Made by a program: the position numbers and the translations under genes
From: Candidatus Schekmanbacteria bacterium
GTDB lineage: Bacteria; CSSED10-310; JACPHN01
Length of the DNA: 64,000 bases
Reading direction: 5' to 3'
Assembly (NCBI GenBank): GCA_016188575.1
Contig: JACPHN010000010.1
Location: 1-64,000, forward strand
The notes under the pieces: model-generated
Database searches by the model: none
What the model saw: only the letters and a program-made list of their open reading frames with translations
Told to the model about the DNA's origin: nothing
Shown: piece after piece, positions 46,404 to 55,158 of the stretch
Position numbering within the stretch: position 1 is the first letter of the stretch
How the letters are laid out: every line of letters begins with the position of its first letter

Positions 46404-47515
46404 CGCTATACACCGACAACCTGAGCGGCACGGCGCTGCAGGCAGAGCTCGACGACATTCGCCGCCGCCTGGGGCTCGCGGCGCTCGATGAGGCTCTGCG
46501 TTTTCCCCAGTACTTCCAGATCGAGACGGTCCGCGTATGCAACGCTCGTTGCCCGTTTTGCGCCGTTGCGCAGTGGGACAAGACCGTACCCGTCATGCCC
46601 GACCCGCTCTTCGAGAGGATCGCCGCGGAGCTCGCAGAGCACGCCGATTGGGTTCGCGTCGTCATGGTGCAGCGCGCGGGGGAGCCGCTCATGGACAAGA
46701 AGATCGTGGCGCGGGTAAAGCGCCTCAAGGACGCGGGAATCAGGCGCGTGACCATGTCCACCAACGCGGCGCTGCTGACCGAAGCCAAAGCGGTCGCGCT
46801 GCTCGAGGCGGGGCTGGACGAGATCATGTTTTCGATCGACTCGATTGAGCGGGAAGAATACGAAAAGCTGCGCGTGCGCCTCAGCTTCGACACGGTCATG
46901 GCAAACATCCGGCGCTTCTTCGCGCTGCGGAACCGACTCCGCCCAGATTTTCTGATTCGCGTCCGCGGAGTATGTTTCCTTGATCCGGCAAGCTCCCACG
47001 ATCGCCCGCGCATCTCGCGGTGGCTGCACGCGTGGGACGATCAGCGCCTCCCCCACGACCGGATCTACTTCAAACGGCCGCACAACTGGGGCAATCAGCA
47101 TGCCTTCGACGGCGTCCCGCCGTATGAGGAGGTTTTTCACCCGTGCGTGCTGCCATGGTCGACGCTACACGTCACGACCATGGGCCTCGTTCCGCTCTGC
47201 CCCCAGGACTTCGACGCCAGGATGAGCTTGGGCGACGTCAATCGCGACAGCATCGCTGCGGTGTGGCGCGGCGAGGGATTCGCCCGGGTCAGACGCCTAC
47301 ACCGGGAGGGAAAGCGCGGGGAGATCTCGTTTTGTCGCGGCTGCCGCCTCTTCGACGAGGACGCGCACCTCGAGAAGAAGCTTGATGCGCTCGCCGACGA
47401 GAGCGGAAGCGACGCCCCGCTCCCCGCAGGCGCGCGAGTGGGAAGCGACCTCTCTCTCCCTCCCCCCGCAAGCGGGGGAGGGCCAGGGTGGGGGGACCGC
47501 AATGAAGCTACCTGA
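46400..47515 (+). CDS. Radical SAM/SPASM protein 4 of the glycan locus
   Basis: 371 residues. CNARCPFC (about 48-55) is the cluster motif and VMVQRAGEPLMD the SAM-contact segment. The C-terminus has CVLPWSTLHVTTMGLVPLC, SLGDVNRDSIAAVWRG and FCRGC, a SPASM domain with Cys ligands for extra clusters. The final about 25 residues (LPPPASGGGPGWG) come from an inserted hairpin repeat. The stop lies inside the LegI gene start region (14-base overlap). The reaction is unknown; SPASM enzymes often act on peptides, but several act on sugars. Confidence 0.84.
   Translation: MTLYTDNLSGTALQAELDDIRRRLGLAALDEALRFPQYFQIETVRVCNARCPFCAVAQWDKTVPVMPDPLFERIAAELAEHADWVRVVMVQRAGEPLMDKKIVARVKRLKDAGIRRVTMSTNAALLTEAKAVALLEAGLDEIMFSIDSIEREEYEKLRVRLSFDTVMANIRRFFALRNRLRPDFLIRVRGVCFLDPASSHDRPRISRWLHAWDDQRLPHDRIYFKRPHNWGNQHAFDGVPPYEEVFHPCVLPWSTLHVTTMGLVPLCPQDFDARMSLGDVNRDSIAAVWRGEGFARVRRLHREGKRGEISFCRGCRLFDEDAHLEKKLDALADESGSDAPLPAGARVGSDLSLPPPASGGGPGWGDRNEAT
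47445..47500. repeat. GC-rich hairpin repeat inside a coding region
   Basis: CCCTCCCCC-CGCAAGCG-GGGGAGGG (47458-47482) followed by CCAGGGTGGGGGG. It supplies the last codons of radical SAM protein 4 and the G-rich ribosome-binding region of the LegI gene. Confidence 0.65.
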
Positions 47516-48587
47516 AGCTCGTGTCTTTGTCATCGCGGAGGGCGGCGTCAACCACAACGGCTCGACCGAGATCGGGCTGGCGCTCATCGACGCCGCCAGA
47601 GCCGCCGGCGCCGATGCCATCAAGTTTCAGACCTTCCGCGCCGACCGCCTGGTTACCGGCCGGGCACCTCTCGCCGCCTACCAGCGTGCCGGCGCTAGCC
47701 TGGCTCGGGACCAGCGCGATATGCTCACCCGCCTCGAGCTGTCAGAAGAGCAGCACGAACGGTTCCGCGAGCACTGCGAGGAGGTAGGAATCGAGCTCCT
47801 GTCGACACCGTTTGACGAGATCAGCCTGCGCTACCTCGTGGGTCTCGGCGTGCCGCGGATCAAGGTCGCCTCCGGCGAGATCACCAACGGGCCGCTGCTG
47901 CTGCAGGCGGGCCGAACGGGAAAGCCCGTGATTCTCTCTACCGGCATGGCCACGCTCGGAGAAGTAGAGGAGGCGCTGGCAGTGATCGCGTTTGGGCGCC
48001 TGGAGGCGCGGTCGTGGCCGACCCCGGAACGACTGCGCGCGGTCCAGGCGAGCGCCGCAGCCCGGGCGGCGCTGGCCGACGGCGTCACGCTGCTCCACTG
48101 CACCACGGCCTACCCGGCCCCCTGGCGCAGCGTCAACCTGCGGGCAATGGATACGCTGCGGTCTGCCTTCGGCCTGCCCGTGGGGTACTCCGACCACACC
48201 ACCGGAATCGCCGTGGCCGTCGCCGCTGTCGCGCGCGGCGCCGTCATCGTCGAGAAACACGTCACGCTCGACAAGCAGATGCCGGGTCCTGACCATGCGG
48301 CGTCGATCTCGCCCGCGGAGCTGGCCGAGCTGGTGAACGCGGTCCGGGCGGTAGAAGAGGCACTGGGATCCGAAAATAAGACCCCGCAGGCCGCGGAGCT
48401 GGAAAACACCGCGGTGGTCCGGAAGTGCCTGGTGGCGGCGCGATCGATCACCGCCGGCGAGCTGCTTTCCGAGGAAAACGTCGTGGCCAAGCGGCCGGCG
48501 CGGGGCCTGTCGCCCATGGCGATGTGGCGCTTGATCGGCCGGCCGGCGCGGCGCAGCTATCAGCTCGACGAGCCACTGGAGGAATGA
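47502..48587 (+). CDS. legI: Nonulosonic acid synthase (NeuB/LegI family)
   Basis: 361 residues from ATG 47502. FVIAEGGVNHNGSTEIG, IKFQTFRAD, LSTPFD, IKVASGEITNG, STGMATLGEVEEAL, HCTTAYPAP, GYSDHTTG and VEKHVTLDKQMPGPDHAAS are the full set of NeuB-family motifs. A C-terminal SAF/antifreeze-like domain (KCLVAARSITAGELLSEENVVAKRPARGLSP) follows. It condenses a six-carbon amino sugar with phosphoenolpyruvate to make a nine-carbon sugar. Given LegB and LegC, legionaminic acid or a variant is the likely product. Stop overlaps the next start (TGATG). Confidence 0.9.
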   Translation: MKLPEARVFVIAEGGVNHNGSTEIGLALIDAARAAGADAIKFQTFRADRLVTGRAPLAAYQRAGASLARDQRDMLTRLELSEEQHERFREHCEEVGIELLSTPFDEISLRYLVGLGVPRIKVASGEITNGPLLLQAGRTGKPVILSTGMATLGEVEEALAVIAFGRLEARSWPTPERLRAVQASAAARAALADGVTLLHCTTAYPAPWRSVNLRAMDTLRSAFGLPVGYSDHTTGIAVAVAAVARGAVIVEKHVTLDKQMPGPDHAASISPAELAELVNAVRAVEEALGSENKTPQAAELENTAVVRKCLVAARSITAGELLSEENVVAKRPARGLSPMAMWRLIGRPARRSYQLDEPLEE

Positions 48588-50128
48588 TGGACCGCGAGCA
48601 GCGTTTCCTGATCGTCCGCTCCGCGGGGCAGCCGTGCCTGCGCGCGCTGCTCGACCTCATCGCCCGGCCCGGCCGCAGCATCCACGTTCTCAGTCCCAAT
48701 CCGGTAGAGGATCCCCGCATCGATGCGGTCTTCCCCATCCTGCGCATCACCCGGCGAAGCGTCAGCCTCGGCGGTACGCTCCCGGATTCGCGGCGGTACG
48801 ACAAGGTGTTCCTCTTGCTTGACTTGCGCCTGTACACGCTGCTCAGCTACCGCAAGTTCTCGCGCTTCGTCGAACAAAGTCGCCTCGGCGATTGCGTGCA
48901 CGTCTTCGGTCACTGGAACGGAAAGCTGCTCGGCAGGCAGAGCTCGCAACTGACCGCCGCCTTCCGCACTGCCCGGCGGCGGGCCGTAGCAGCGCTCGGC
49001 TACGGCCTTCGCCTGCTGCTGGCGGTGGTCCGACCCATCACTCACGTGCGGCTGTGCGACATCCGCGTCGAGCGTATCGGGCACCTCGCGGCCAACAACG
49101 AGAGCTTCCTGCGCAAGGCATACCTGGAAAAGGACCGGGGTCCCTTCGTGCTCGTCTCCCGGCGCAGCGACAGGATCGCCAATCGCCAGCTTTTCACCAT
49201 GCTCGCGCGGCGCGTTCCCGTCGTCCGCAGCTCCTTGCTTGCTGACATCATCACCTCCCCGACGTTCCGCCGCTCGCCCTCCATGGTCGACCTGTGGAGC
49301 TCCTTTCGCAGCACCGTTGAGTGCCGCGAGCTCGACGCGGCGCCGCCACAGCTCCGCTGGCTGCCGCAAGAGGAGTCGCAGGGTGCCGCGATCTTGGCAG
49401 AAATGGGGGTGGACTCATGGTTCGCGTGCTTTCACACACGCGACGACGCGTACCTCAATGCCACATTCCCGGACGTCGACTGGTGCTATCACGACTTCCG
49501 CGATGCGGACATTCACGACTACCTGCCGGCGATGCGCCGTGTCGCCGCGCTCGGCGGCTACGCGATTCGCGTCGGCAGCATCGTCAAGGAGCCGCTGCGC
49601 CACGACAATCATCCGCGTATCATCGACTATTCCACGAGCCGGTTTCAGTCCGACTTCATGGACGTGTATCTGGCGGCGAAATGCGCCTACTTCGTCGGCT
49701 CAACCGCGGGCCTATACTTGATCGCCACCATTTTCAACGTCCCGCTGGTGGTGTGTAACGGCGTTTTCGGGCATACCGGCCTGAGCTCGCGCGAGCTGAT
49801 GGTGCCGAAAAACATTTGGAGCGTGGCCGAAAATCGACTCCTGACCTTTGGTGAGGTATATCGCAGCGGCGCAAGCCATATCCTCAGTTGGCAGGAATTC
49901 AGGCGGCATGAGCTGCGCCCGGTCGCCAACACCCCTGACGACATCGCCGCGGCCACGGAAGAGCTGCACGAGAGGGCGTTTGGCACCGCGCGCTACAGCG
50001 AAGACGATGAACTGCGGCAGCAGCGGTTTCGGGACATCTATCGGCGGAGCTCGAATCAGTACTACGAGTATCCGTCGCGAATTGGGCGAGGCTTCCTGTC
50101 CACATATGAGCACTTGCTGGTAGATTGA
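48587..50128 (+). CDS. TIGR04372-like glycosyltransferase
   Basis: 513 residues; ATG 48587 is chosen over 48584 because GGAGG sits 4 bases before it. FVLVSRRSDR, CFHTRDDAYL, DFRDADIHDYLPAMRRVAALGGYAIRVGS and YFVGSTAGLYLIATIFNVPLVVCNGV resemble the TIGR04372 family of putative glycosyltransferases often found in LPS or capsule loci with nonulosonic acid genes. The latter motif resembles the donor-binding region of GT-B folds. The N-terminal about 180 residues are less familiar. Confidence 0.72.
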   Translation: MDREQRFLIVRSAGQPCLRALLDLIARPGRSIHVLSPNPVEDPRIDAVFPILRITRRSVSLGGTLPDSRRYDKVFLLLDLRLYTLLSYRKFSRFVEQSRLGDCVHVFGHWNGKLLGRQSSQLTAAFRTARRRAVAALGYGLRLLLAVVRPITHVRLCDIRVERIGHLAANNESFLRKAYLEKDRGPFVLVSRRSDRIANRQLFTMLARRVPVVRSSLLADIITSPTFRRSPSMVDLWSSFRSTVECRELDAAPPQLRWLPQEESQGAAILAEMGVDSWFACFHTRDDAYLNATFPDVDWCYHDFRDADIHDYLPAMRRVAALGGYAIRVGSIVKEPLRHDNHPRIIDYSTSRFQSDFMDVYLAAKCAYFVGSTAGLYLIATIFNVPLVVCNGVFGHTGLSSRELMVPKNIWSVAENRLLTFGEVYRSGASHILSWQEFRRHELRPVANTPDDIAAATEELHERAFGTARYSEDDELRQQRFRDIYRRSSNQYYEYPSRIGRGFLSTYEHLLVD

Positions 50129-50138
50129 TGGAGGAACA

Positions 50139-51179
50139 ATGAGATTCTTGGTAGTCGGCCTTGGTTCAATGGGTGCTCGCCGTATCCGCAATCTCCAGTT
50201 CCTGCAAGCGGGAACGATTGTGGGGATGGACCCGCGCGAGGACCGGCGGCAGCGAGCAGCCGAGAAGTATGACGTCGTGTCCTGGGCGACTCTGGAAGAG
50301 GCGATGGCCGTGCGGCCGGACGCCATCATCATTTCGACGCCCCCAGACTTTCACGATCACTATATGTGGCGAGCCGCGGAGCTTGGCGTCAGCTTCTTTT
50401 GCGAGGCGAGCGTCGAGGCGCGCGGTCGCGGCGAGCTTGCGCGGCTTTGTGAAGAGCGCGGCATTCTGGCGGCACCGTCCTTTACGTTTCGCTGCCACCC
50501 CCAGATCAAGCGCCTCAAGCACCTCGTCGACAGCGGCGCTATCGGGCGCGTCGTTGCGTTCACGTACCAGTCCGGCCAGTACCTCCCGGACTGGCACCCC
50601 TGGGAACACATCCGGGACTACTACGTCAGCAAGCGAGAAACCGGGGCGTGCCGTGAGATGGTGCCCTTCGAGCTGTTGTGGCTGTGCTGGATCATGGGCG
50701 AGGTCACGGCGGTAAGCTGTTTCAAGGACAAGCTGGCCGGTCTCGAGGCCGATATCGACGACGTCTATCAGCTCTTGCTTCGATTCGAGTCCGGCGCGCT
50801 CGGCCACCTGTTGGTGGACGTCGTGGCCCGGACCCCGGTGCGCGTCTGCCGATTCACCGGAGACCGGGGCGTGCTCGAGTGGGACGCCGGGCGCAAGCAG
50901 GTGCGGCTGTTTCGCGCCGGCGCCGGCGCCTGGGAAGAGTATTCCGACGAAGAGCAGGTCGTCGAGCCGGGCTACGTCAACGCGGAGAACATGTACATCG
51001 AGGAAATGCGGCACTTTCTCGCGGCCTTGCAAGGCAAGAGCACCTATCCGTTCTCGCTCCGGGAGGAAGAGCGCATCCTGAGCCTCCTGCAAGCGGCAGA
51101 GGCGAGCGCCCAGCAGGGCAGGCACGTGCGCTCGCATGGCGCCCGTCGTGCGGAAGACAGGGGCACGAGCCATGTCTGA
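50139..51179 (+). CDS. Gfo/Idh/MocA family oxidoreductase (glycan locus)
   Basis: 346 residues. FLVVGLGSMGARRIRNLQFL is the NAD(P)-binding loop. IIISTPPDFHDHYMWRAAELGV and FCEASVEARG stand where EKP-type proteins have their catalytic Lys; that Lys is absent, so the reaction may differ. The C-terminal domain (VCRFTGDRGVLEWD) is normal. Oxidoreductases of this group occur in many legionaminic acid clusters. GGAGGA lies upstream of the ATG. Overlaps the next gene by 8 bases. Confidence 0.83.
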   Translation: MRFLVVGLGSMGARRIRNLQFLQAGTIVGMDPREDRRQRAAEKYDVVSWATLEEAMAVRPDAIIISTPPDFHDHYMWRAAELGVSFFCEASVEARGRGELARLCEERGILAAPSFTFRCHPQIKRLKHLVDSGAIGRVVAFTYQSGQYLPDWHPWEHIRDYYVSKRETGACREMVPFELLWLCWIMGEVTAVSCFKDKLAGLEADIDDVYQLLLRFESGALGHLLVDVVARTPVRVCRFTGDRGVLEWDAGRKQVRLFRAGAGAWEEYSDEEQVVEPGYVNAENMYIEEMRHFLAALQGKSTYPFSLREEERILSLLQAAEASAQQGRHVRSHGARRAEDRGTSHV

Positions 51180-51942
51180 CTACATGTCTTCGGCGGAGTA
51201 CCTCGACTATCTCGTCGCCAACTGTGGGGTCCGCGGAATTGACGACAAGCGCCCTGTCGAGGTTTGCAAGCGCCCCGACGTCGATATCGTCCTGCAGTAC
51301 TGCGCGTGGCTCGAGCTGCAACCGGAAGACAAGGTGCTCGAGGTCGGATGTGGCATCGGTCGCATCCTCAAGGAGCTGCACGAGAGCTTCCGGGTGCGCC
51401 CCTATGGTACCGACAAGTTCCCCGCGGCCGTTGCGGCCGCCCGGGAGCGCGTAGGGGAGATTTGCGCGGAGATCGCGTGCGCTCCGGTGGAAGCACTGCC
51501 TTTTTCAGATCGCTCGTTTGACAAGATCCTGTGCTGGGGAGTTTTCGACTTGACCGATCAGGCGCGCGCCTTGCAAGAGATGGCGCGAGTGCTGATGCCC
51601 GGTGGCAAGCTCTTGCTCACTGGGAAGAACGATACGTTCGCCCTCGATGACCAGGAAGCCCGCATCGCCGAGGAGGCATCGGTGCGCAAGGGCATTCCCA
51701 ACCACTACACCGACTTCGCCGCGCTGCTTGCCTGGAGCACCACGCTCGGGCTGCGGTGCGAGCGCGCGCGCTACTTCCACAGGCGGGGCGACTTCATGCA
51801 GGGAATCGGCGCGGAGGAGCGGCCGGCACGCTTCTACGAGTACGCAGTGCTGCTGCAGCGCCTACCGGCCGCCAGTCCGACGGTGACGGCGCTGCCGGTG
51901 ATCGGGCGACTGCGCAGTCGGGGAGATGACGATCTTCGTTGA
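51172..51942 (+). CDS. Class I SAM methyltransferase
   Basis: 256 residues from ATG 51172. DKVLEVGCGIGRILKELHESF is motif I; FDKILCWGVFDLTDQARALQEMARVLMPGGKLLLTGKND completes the fold of Methyltransf_11 proteins. The C-terminal part (RARYFHRRGDFMQGIG) may bind the sugar acceptor. It overlaps the oxidoreductase by 8 bases and lies 18 bases before the mosaic gene. Confidence 0.82.
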   Translation: MSDYMSSAEYLDYLVANCGVRGIDDKRPVEVCKRPDVDIVLQYCAWLELQPEDKVLEVGCGIGRILKELHESFRVRPYGTDKFPAAVAAARERVGEICAEIACAPVEALPFSDRSFDKILCWGVFDLTDQARALQEMARVLMPGGKLLLTGKNDTFALDDQEARIAEEASVRKGIPNHYTDFAALLAWSTTLGLRCERARYFHRRGDFMQGIGAEERPARFYEYAVLLQRLPAASPTVTALPVIGRLRSRGDDDLR

Positions 51943-51960
51943 GCGGCGCGAAGGGTCCTC

Positions 51961-53490
51961 GTGAATAGAACGGTGCTCGGGAAGCGAGTGTCGAAAGACA
52001 CGCAATCGGTTATCTTGTACACAATGATGTACGATAACTATCCCTACTATTACAAACGCTTTCTATTTTACAAATTGGCATGTAATACTGAAATAAACAA
52101 CGCGATTATTATTTACGATTCAAAGCTGGATTGGATTCCGGAAAAGAAGACGCTGGCAGGATGGGCAGATCGCGTTGAGATCCTGGACTACCACGAGCTT
52201 GTGCGAGCGCGGATAGATTTCTCGAAAGATCATTTTCTCGACGATTCTATATATTTTCTCCGCAACAGGCTGAAGGAGTGTTTGCCCAGAATCGACTTCA
52301 TATATGCTGTATGGTTTCACCTGAGTCCATTCGATAAGATGATTCTGGAATGTTTGTATGATATAAATCCAGATTCCGTTGTCATTCAGCTAGAAGACGG
52401 ATTGCATGATTACATGTACTATCTTCACGGCGACCTTTTCCCCGAGCCGGACATATACAAAGAGTCACATTTTGTCAACACCGAATATCGCAAGTACTTC
52501 TCAAAGTCACTCCCGCCATTTGACAAACGTCGTTTCTATTACGCGCTCACGTTGCCGTCGCTCATCACACGCGAGGAGTCCCAGCAAATACCGATCTTGG
52601 AAGTATGCGACGTGGAGCGCGCACGTGACGGCGAACCGCTTCGAGACGCCGTGATCATCGTCCCGCAGACGCGGCAGGAGCTGCTCTGGCTCGCCGAGCT
52701 CGCGGCGGGTCCCGAGCTAGACCGCTATCCACGACGGATGGTGTCACTCAACTGCTTGGGCTTTCGGTACCGCGAAATCCAGGTGCTGCCAATCGCCCAC
52801 CTCATGAGGTCGGCGCGCCACATCGGAGTGGCGCCAGCCAATGACCGCGCTCACCGGCTGCTCGACCTTGTGCGCGAGGTCGACGCGTCTCTGTTGTCGC
52901 GGATAGCAGTGTATGATCGGGACCCCACCAAGGCGTTCGTGCAGAAGCTGCACCCGTATGAGGAAGTGCAGGCGGCGCAGCACGAGCTGTTCCTGGTCAG
53001 CTCACCGCTGTTCGGGGCCGAGATCGCCGCCGACCTCCGCGCGAGAGGCGTGGGCGATGACATCCTCTATCACGTTGAAGATGAGGATTTGACCTATCTT
53101 GGCGCGCTGGCGCGACTCCCCCGGACGGTATCCGGCAGCGCCCGCGCGGCACGAACGGCGTTGGCGTTCGTGGGAGAGCACGTTGCCCACGAGTTTTTCA
53201 ACGACCCATTGCTGGTCGATCAGGGCTACACGTTCTTCAACTCGCTCGTGCCCATGGAGTTTCTCCCGCTGGAGTCCTGCTGTTTGCTGTCGGGCCATTC
53301 GAGTGTGCTGTTCCGCAAGCGCTGGTCGCGGCACGGCGTTGAGGCCATCGCGGTCGTCCCGACGGACGGCTGCGATGTCGCCCACTGGAAAACTCCGTAT
53401 CGTTACAGTCAGGCGCAGGTCGATGCCATCGCGGATGTCATGGGCCGCACCGGCGTGCGTCTGGTCAGGCGCCCCTATCGGACGGGCTGA
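51961..53490 (+). CDS. Unrecognised, possibly glycosyltransferase-like, mosaic composition
   Basis: 509 residues from GTG 51961. The first about 200 codons are AT-rich (YDNYPYYYKRFLFYKLACNT, EINNAIIIYDSKLDW); the last about 300 have the genome's high G+C. The break is near 52560. LEDGLHDYMYYLHG is reminiscent of the acidic motif of polysialyl- and sialyltransferase-like families, and LPLESCCLLSGHSSVLFR of donor-site serines, but I cannot assign a family. The context, after the CMP-nonulosonate genes, suits a transferase of the finished sugar. Confidence 0.6.
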   Translation: MNRTVLGKRVSKDTQSVILYTMMYDNYPYYYKRFLFYKLACNTEINNAIIIYDSKLDWIPEKKTLAGWADRVEILDYHELVRARIDFSKDHFLDDSIYFLRNRLKECLPRIDFIYAVWFHLSPFDKMILECLYDINPDSVVIQLEDGLHDYMYYLHGDLFPEPDIYKESHFVNTEYRKYFSKSLPPFDKRRFYYALTLPSLITREESQQIPILEVCDVERARDGEPLRDAVIIVPQTRQELLWLAELAAGPELDRYPRRMVSLNCLGFRYREIQVLPIAHLMRSARHIGVAPANDRAHRLLDLVREVDASLLSRIAVYDRDPTKAFVQKLHPYEEVQAAQHELFLVSSPLFGAEIAADLRARGVGDDILYHVEDEDLTYLGALARLPRTVSGSARAARTALAFVGEHVAHEFFNDPLLVDQGYTFFNSLVPMEFLPLESCCLLSGHSSVLFRKRWSRHGVEAIAVVPTDGCDVAHWKTPYRYSQAQVDAIADVMGRTGVRLVRRPYRTG

Positions 53491-53532
53491 TGCCGGCCGG
53501 CGCGGCGACGCCACCATCGAAACGAGGTTAGC

Positions 53533-54747
53533 ATGACAGGCCGTGTTTTCGTCTGCCCCGTAATCAACGCTCTCGGTCCCGCGCGCGATCCCCGTCACCC
53601 TGACCTGCTCGCCACCTGGCCGGACGTCGACCGCGGTCTCGCCCGCTATTTCGAGCGCTCCTTTCGCGATGAGCTCCGGGATTCTGTCGGGCGGCCGGTG
53701 CAGCTTTCGTGGTTTCCGGTGAGCTGGTCAGGCTTCTCGTCAAATCCCGTGAATCGCGATTTCGGGTGGTTTACCGTGTATGACCACCTGGTCGAGACCT
53801 GGGGGGAGGCCATGGCCAGGGCGGGCGACGGCATCTACTGGATGTACAACCACCCCGATCGATCGGGCGTCGGCAATGTCTGGGGGCTCGACTGGTTTCA
53901 CAACTGCCACTACCTCAACGTCCTGAACCGGCTGCTTCTGGAGCGCGCCTATTTCCCTGGAGCGGTGCAGATCCCCACCGCAAACTCGGATTCCACGAAT
54001 TTCACCGAGGCGTTCTTCCCCTTCGAGCTCAGCAACCGCAACGCGAAGCACATCAACTGGAATCGCATCGAGGCGGATGGGCGGCGCCTGTCGGAGGTGC
54101 TCCAGTGGGCGTCGGCGCCCGACGACTGGCAGCCGTACAGGCCGAGTCACGAGGACCACCAGCGGCCGGGTCGCATGAACCACTGGATGTTTCGGATCGT
54201 TGACCTCAGAACGGACGATATTGCGATACCGGGGCGCGAGTGGGAGCGCGCTTTCGCCCAGGCCGCAGCGGGCGCCGACGTGGTCGTGGCCGCGTACGAG
54301 CACGACTTTCGCGACCGCGCGCACGTCGTCCAGGAGGTCATGCTGAAACCCATCGCACAGGCGGCGCAGCGTTTCCCCGAGGTGCGGATCGTCAACGCGA
54401 CTTTTCAGGAGGCGGCCCTCGCGATCACGGGGGGAGATGCGCGCCGGCCTGGATTCTCGCTTGAGCGGCGCCAGGGTTACGATCTGATCCGCGCGGACAC
54501 GCCGCTGTTCGGCGTCAGCCCCTACGTGGCGATCCGCGACGACGCCACTGGCGTCATCCGGCAGGACTTCCCCGTCCCCTGTGGAAAGCAGGCCTGGGCG
54601 CTGCCTGCGGACGCGCTACCGGAGCGAGGTCTCGCCGGCATTGCGGGGTTCGCGGCTGGCGGACGGCAGGGGGTGGCCCGCTTTCTGATCGAGAGCGGGA
54701 GCGAACCGGTCACCGCACCGTGCCCGGCGCAGGTGATTCCGCTCTGA
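53533..54747 (+). CDS. Unrecognised enzyme-like protein, last gene of the glycan operon
   Basis: 404 residues; GAGG precedes the ATG. VFVCPVINALGPARDPRHPDLL opens a probable alpha/beta barrel, with repeated His, Asp and Trp motifs (WMYNHPDRSGVGNVWGLDWFHNCHY, VVVAAYEHDFRDRAHVV). The pattern is reminiscent of the deacetylase/glycoside hydrolase barrel superfamily (WbmS-like), which could trim or deacetylate the glycan; this is a guess. No signal peptide. The gene ends at 54747, directly against an IS5-family remnant. Confidence 0.6.
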   Translation: MTGRVFVCPVINALGPARDPRHPDLLATWPDVDRGLARYFERSFRDELRDSVGRPVQLSWFPVSWSGFSSNPVNRDFGWFTVYDHLVETWGEAMARAGDGIYWMYNHPDRSGVGNVWGLDWFHNCHYLNVLNRLLLERAYFPGAVQIPTANSDSTNFTEAFFPFELSNRNAKHINWNRIEADGRRLSEVLQWASAPDDWQPYRPSHEDHQRPGRMNHWMFRIVDLRTDDIAIPGREWERAFAQAAAGADVVVAAYEHDFRDRAHVVQEVMLKPIAQAAQRFPEVRIVNATFQEAALAITGGDARRPGFSLERRQGYDLIRADTPLFGVSPYVAIRDDATGVIRQDFPVPCGKQAWALPADALPERGLAGIAGFAAGGRQGVARFLIESGSEPVTAPCPAQVIPL

Positions 54748-54751
54748 GGCA

Positions 54752-55085
54752 ATGGTGACAGCCGAGCGGGTGGGGTTTTCGTGGAGGAAGAAGGTGTAGG
54801 ATTCTCTGAGCTCATCCGAAATGCGCCAGCCATCATTTTGTGTGACCATGCCCATGAAGAACCTCCCGAGCCACGGTGTGCCGCCAGCCACGGCAGGTGC
54901 AACATCCCTCGCATGTCTTTCGCCCTCCCCGAGGCGGATAGGTAGCCGGGTGCCCACTTCATCTGTGAGCTGCCGACGGCGGCGAGTTTGCCGTGGACAT
55001 CGCCGTAGCCATAGCCCTCGCCCTGAGCGTACCGCGCAACCAGCGGCGGCCGGGAACATCGCTCAACGCCCACTGGGATAGGCTC
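54752..55085 (-). mobile_element. IS5-family remnant A (5' end)
   Basis: The outer end at 55068-55085 is GCCCACTGGGATAGGCTC, a near-perfect copy of the inverted repeat that bounds remnant B. Inwards, ATG 54849 begins MVTQNDGWRISDEL, the N-terminus of IS5/IS427-group transposases. After two frameshifts the next bases still encode LPPRKPHPLGCH, which normally follows. The rest of the transposase is gone, cut off at the end of the preceding gene. Fills the 54748-55158 gap. Confidence 0.75.
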
Positions 55086-55158
55086 TTGGACAGCAGGAGA
55101 GCCCGAATGAGCCCGGGGGCGATCCGTGAGAGACCGCTTCGTCTCTCTGTCCTGACGT

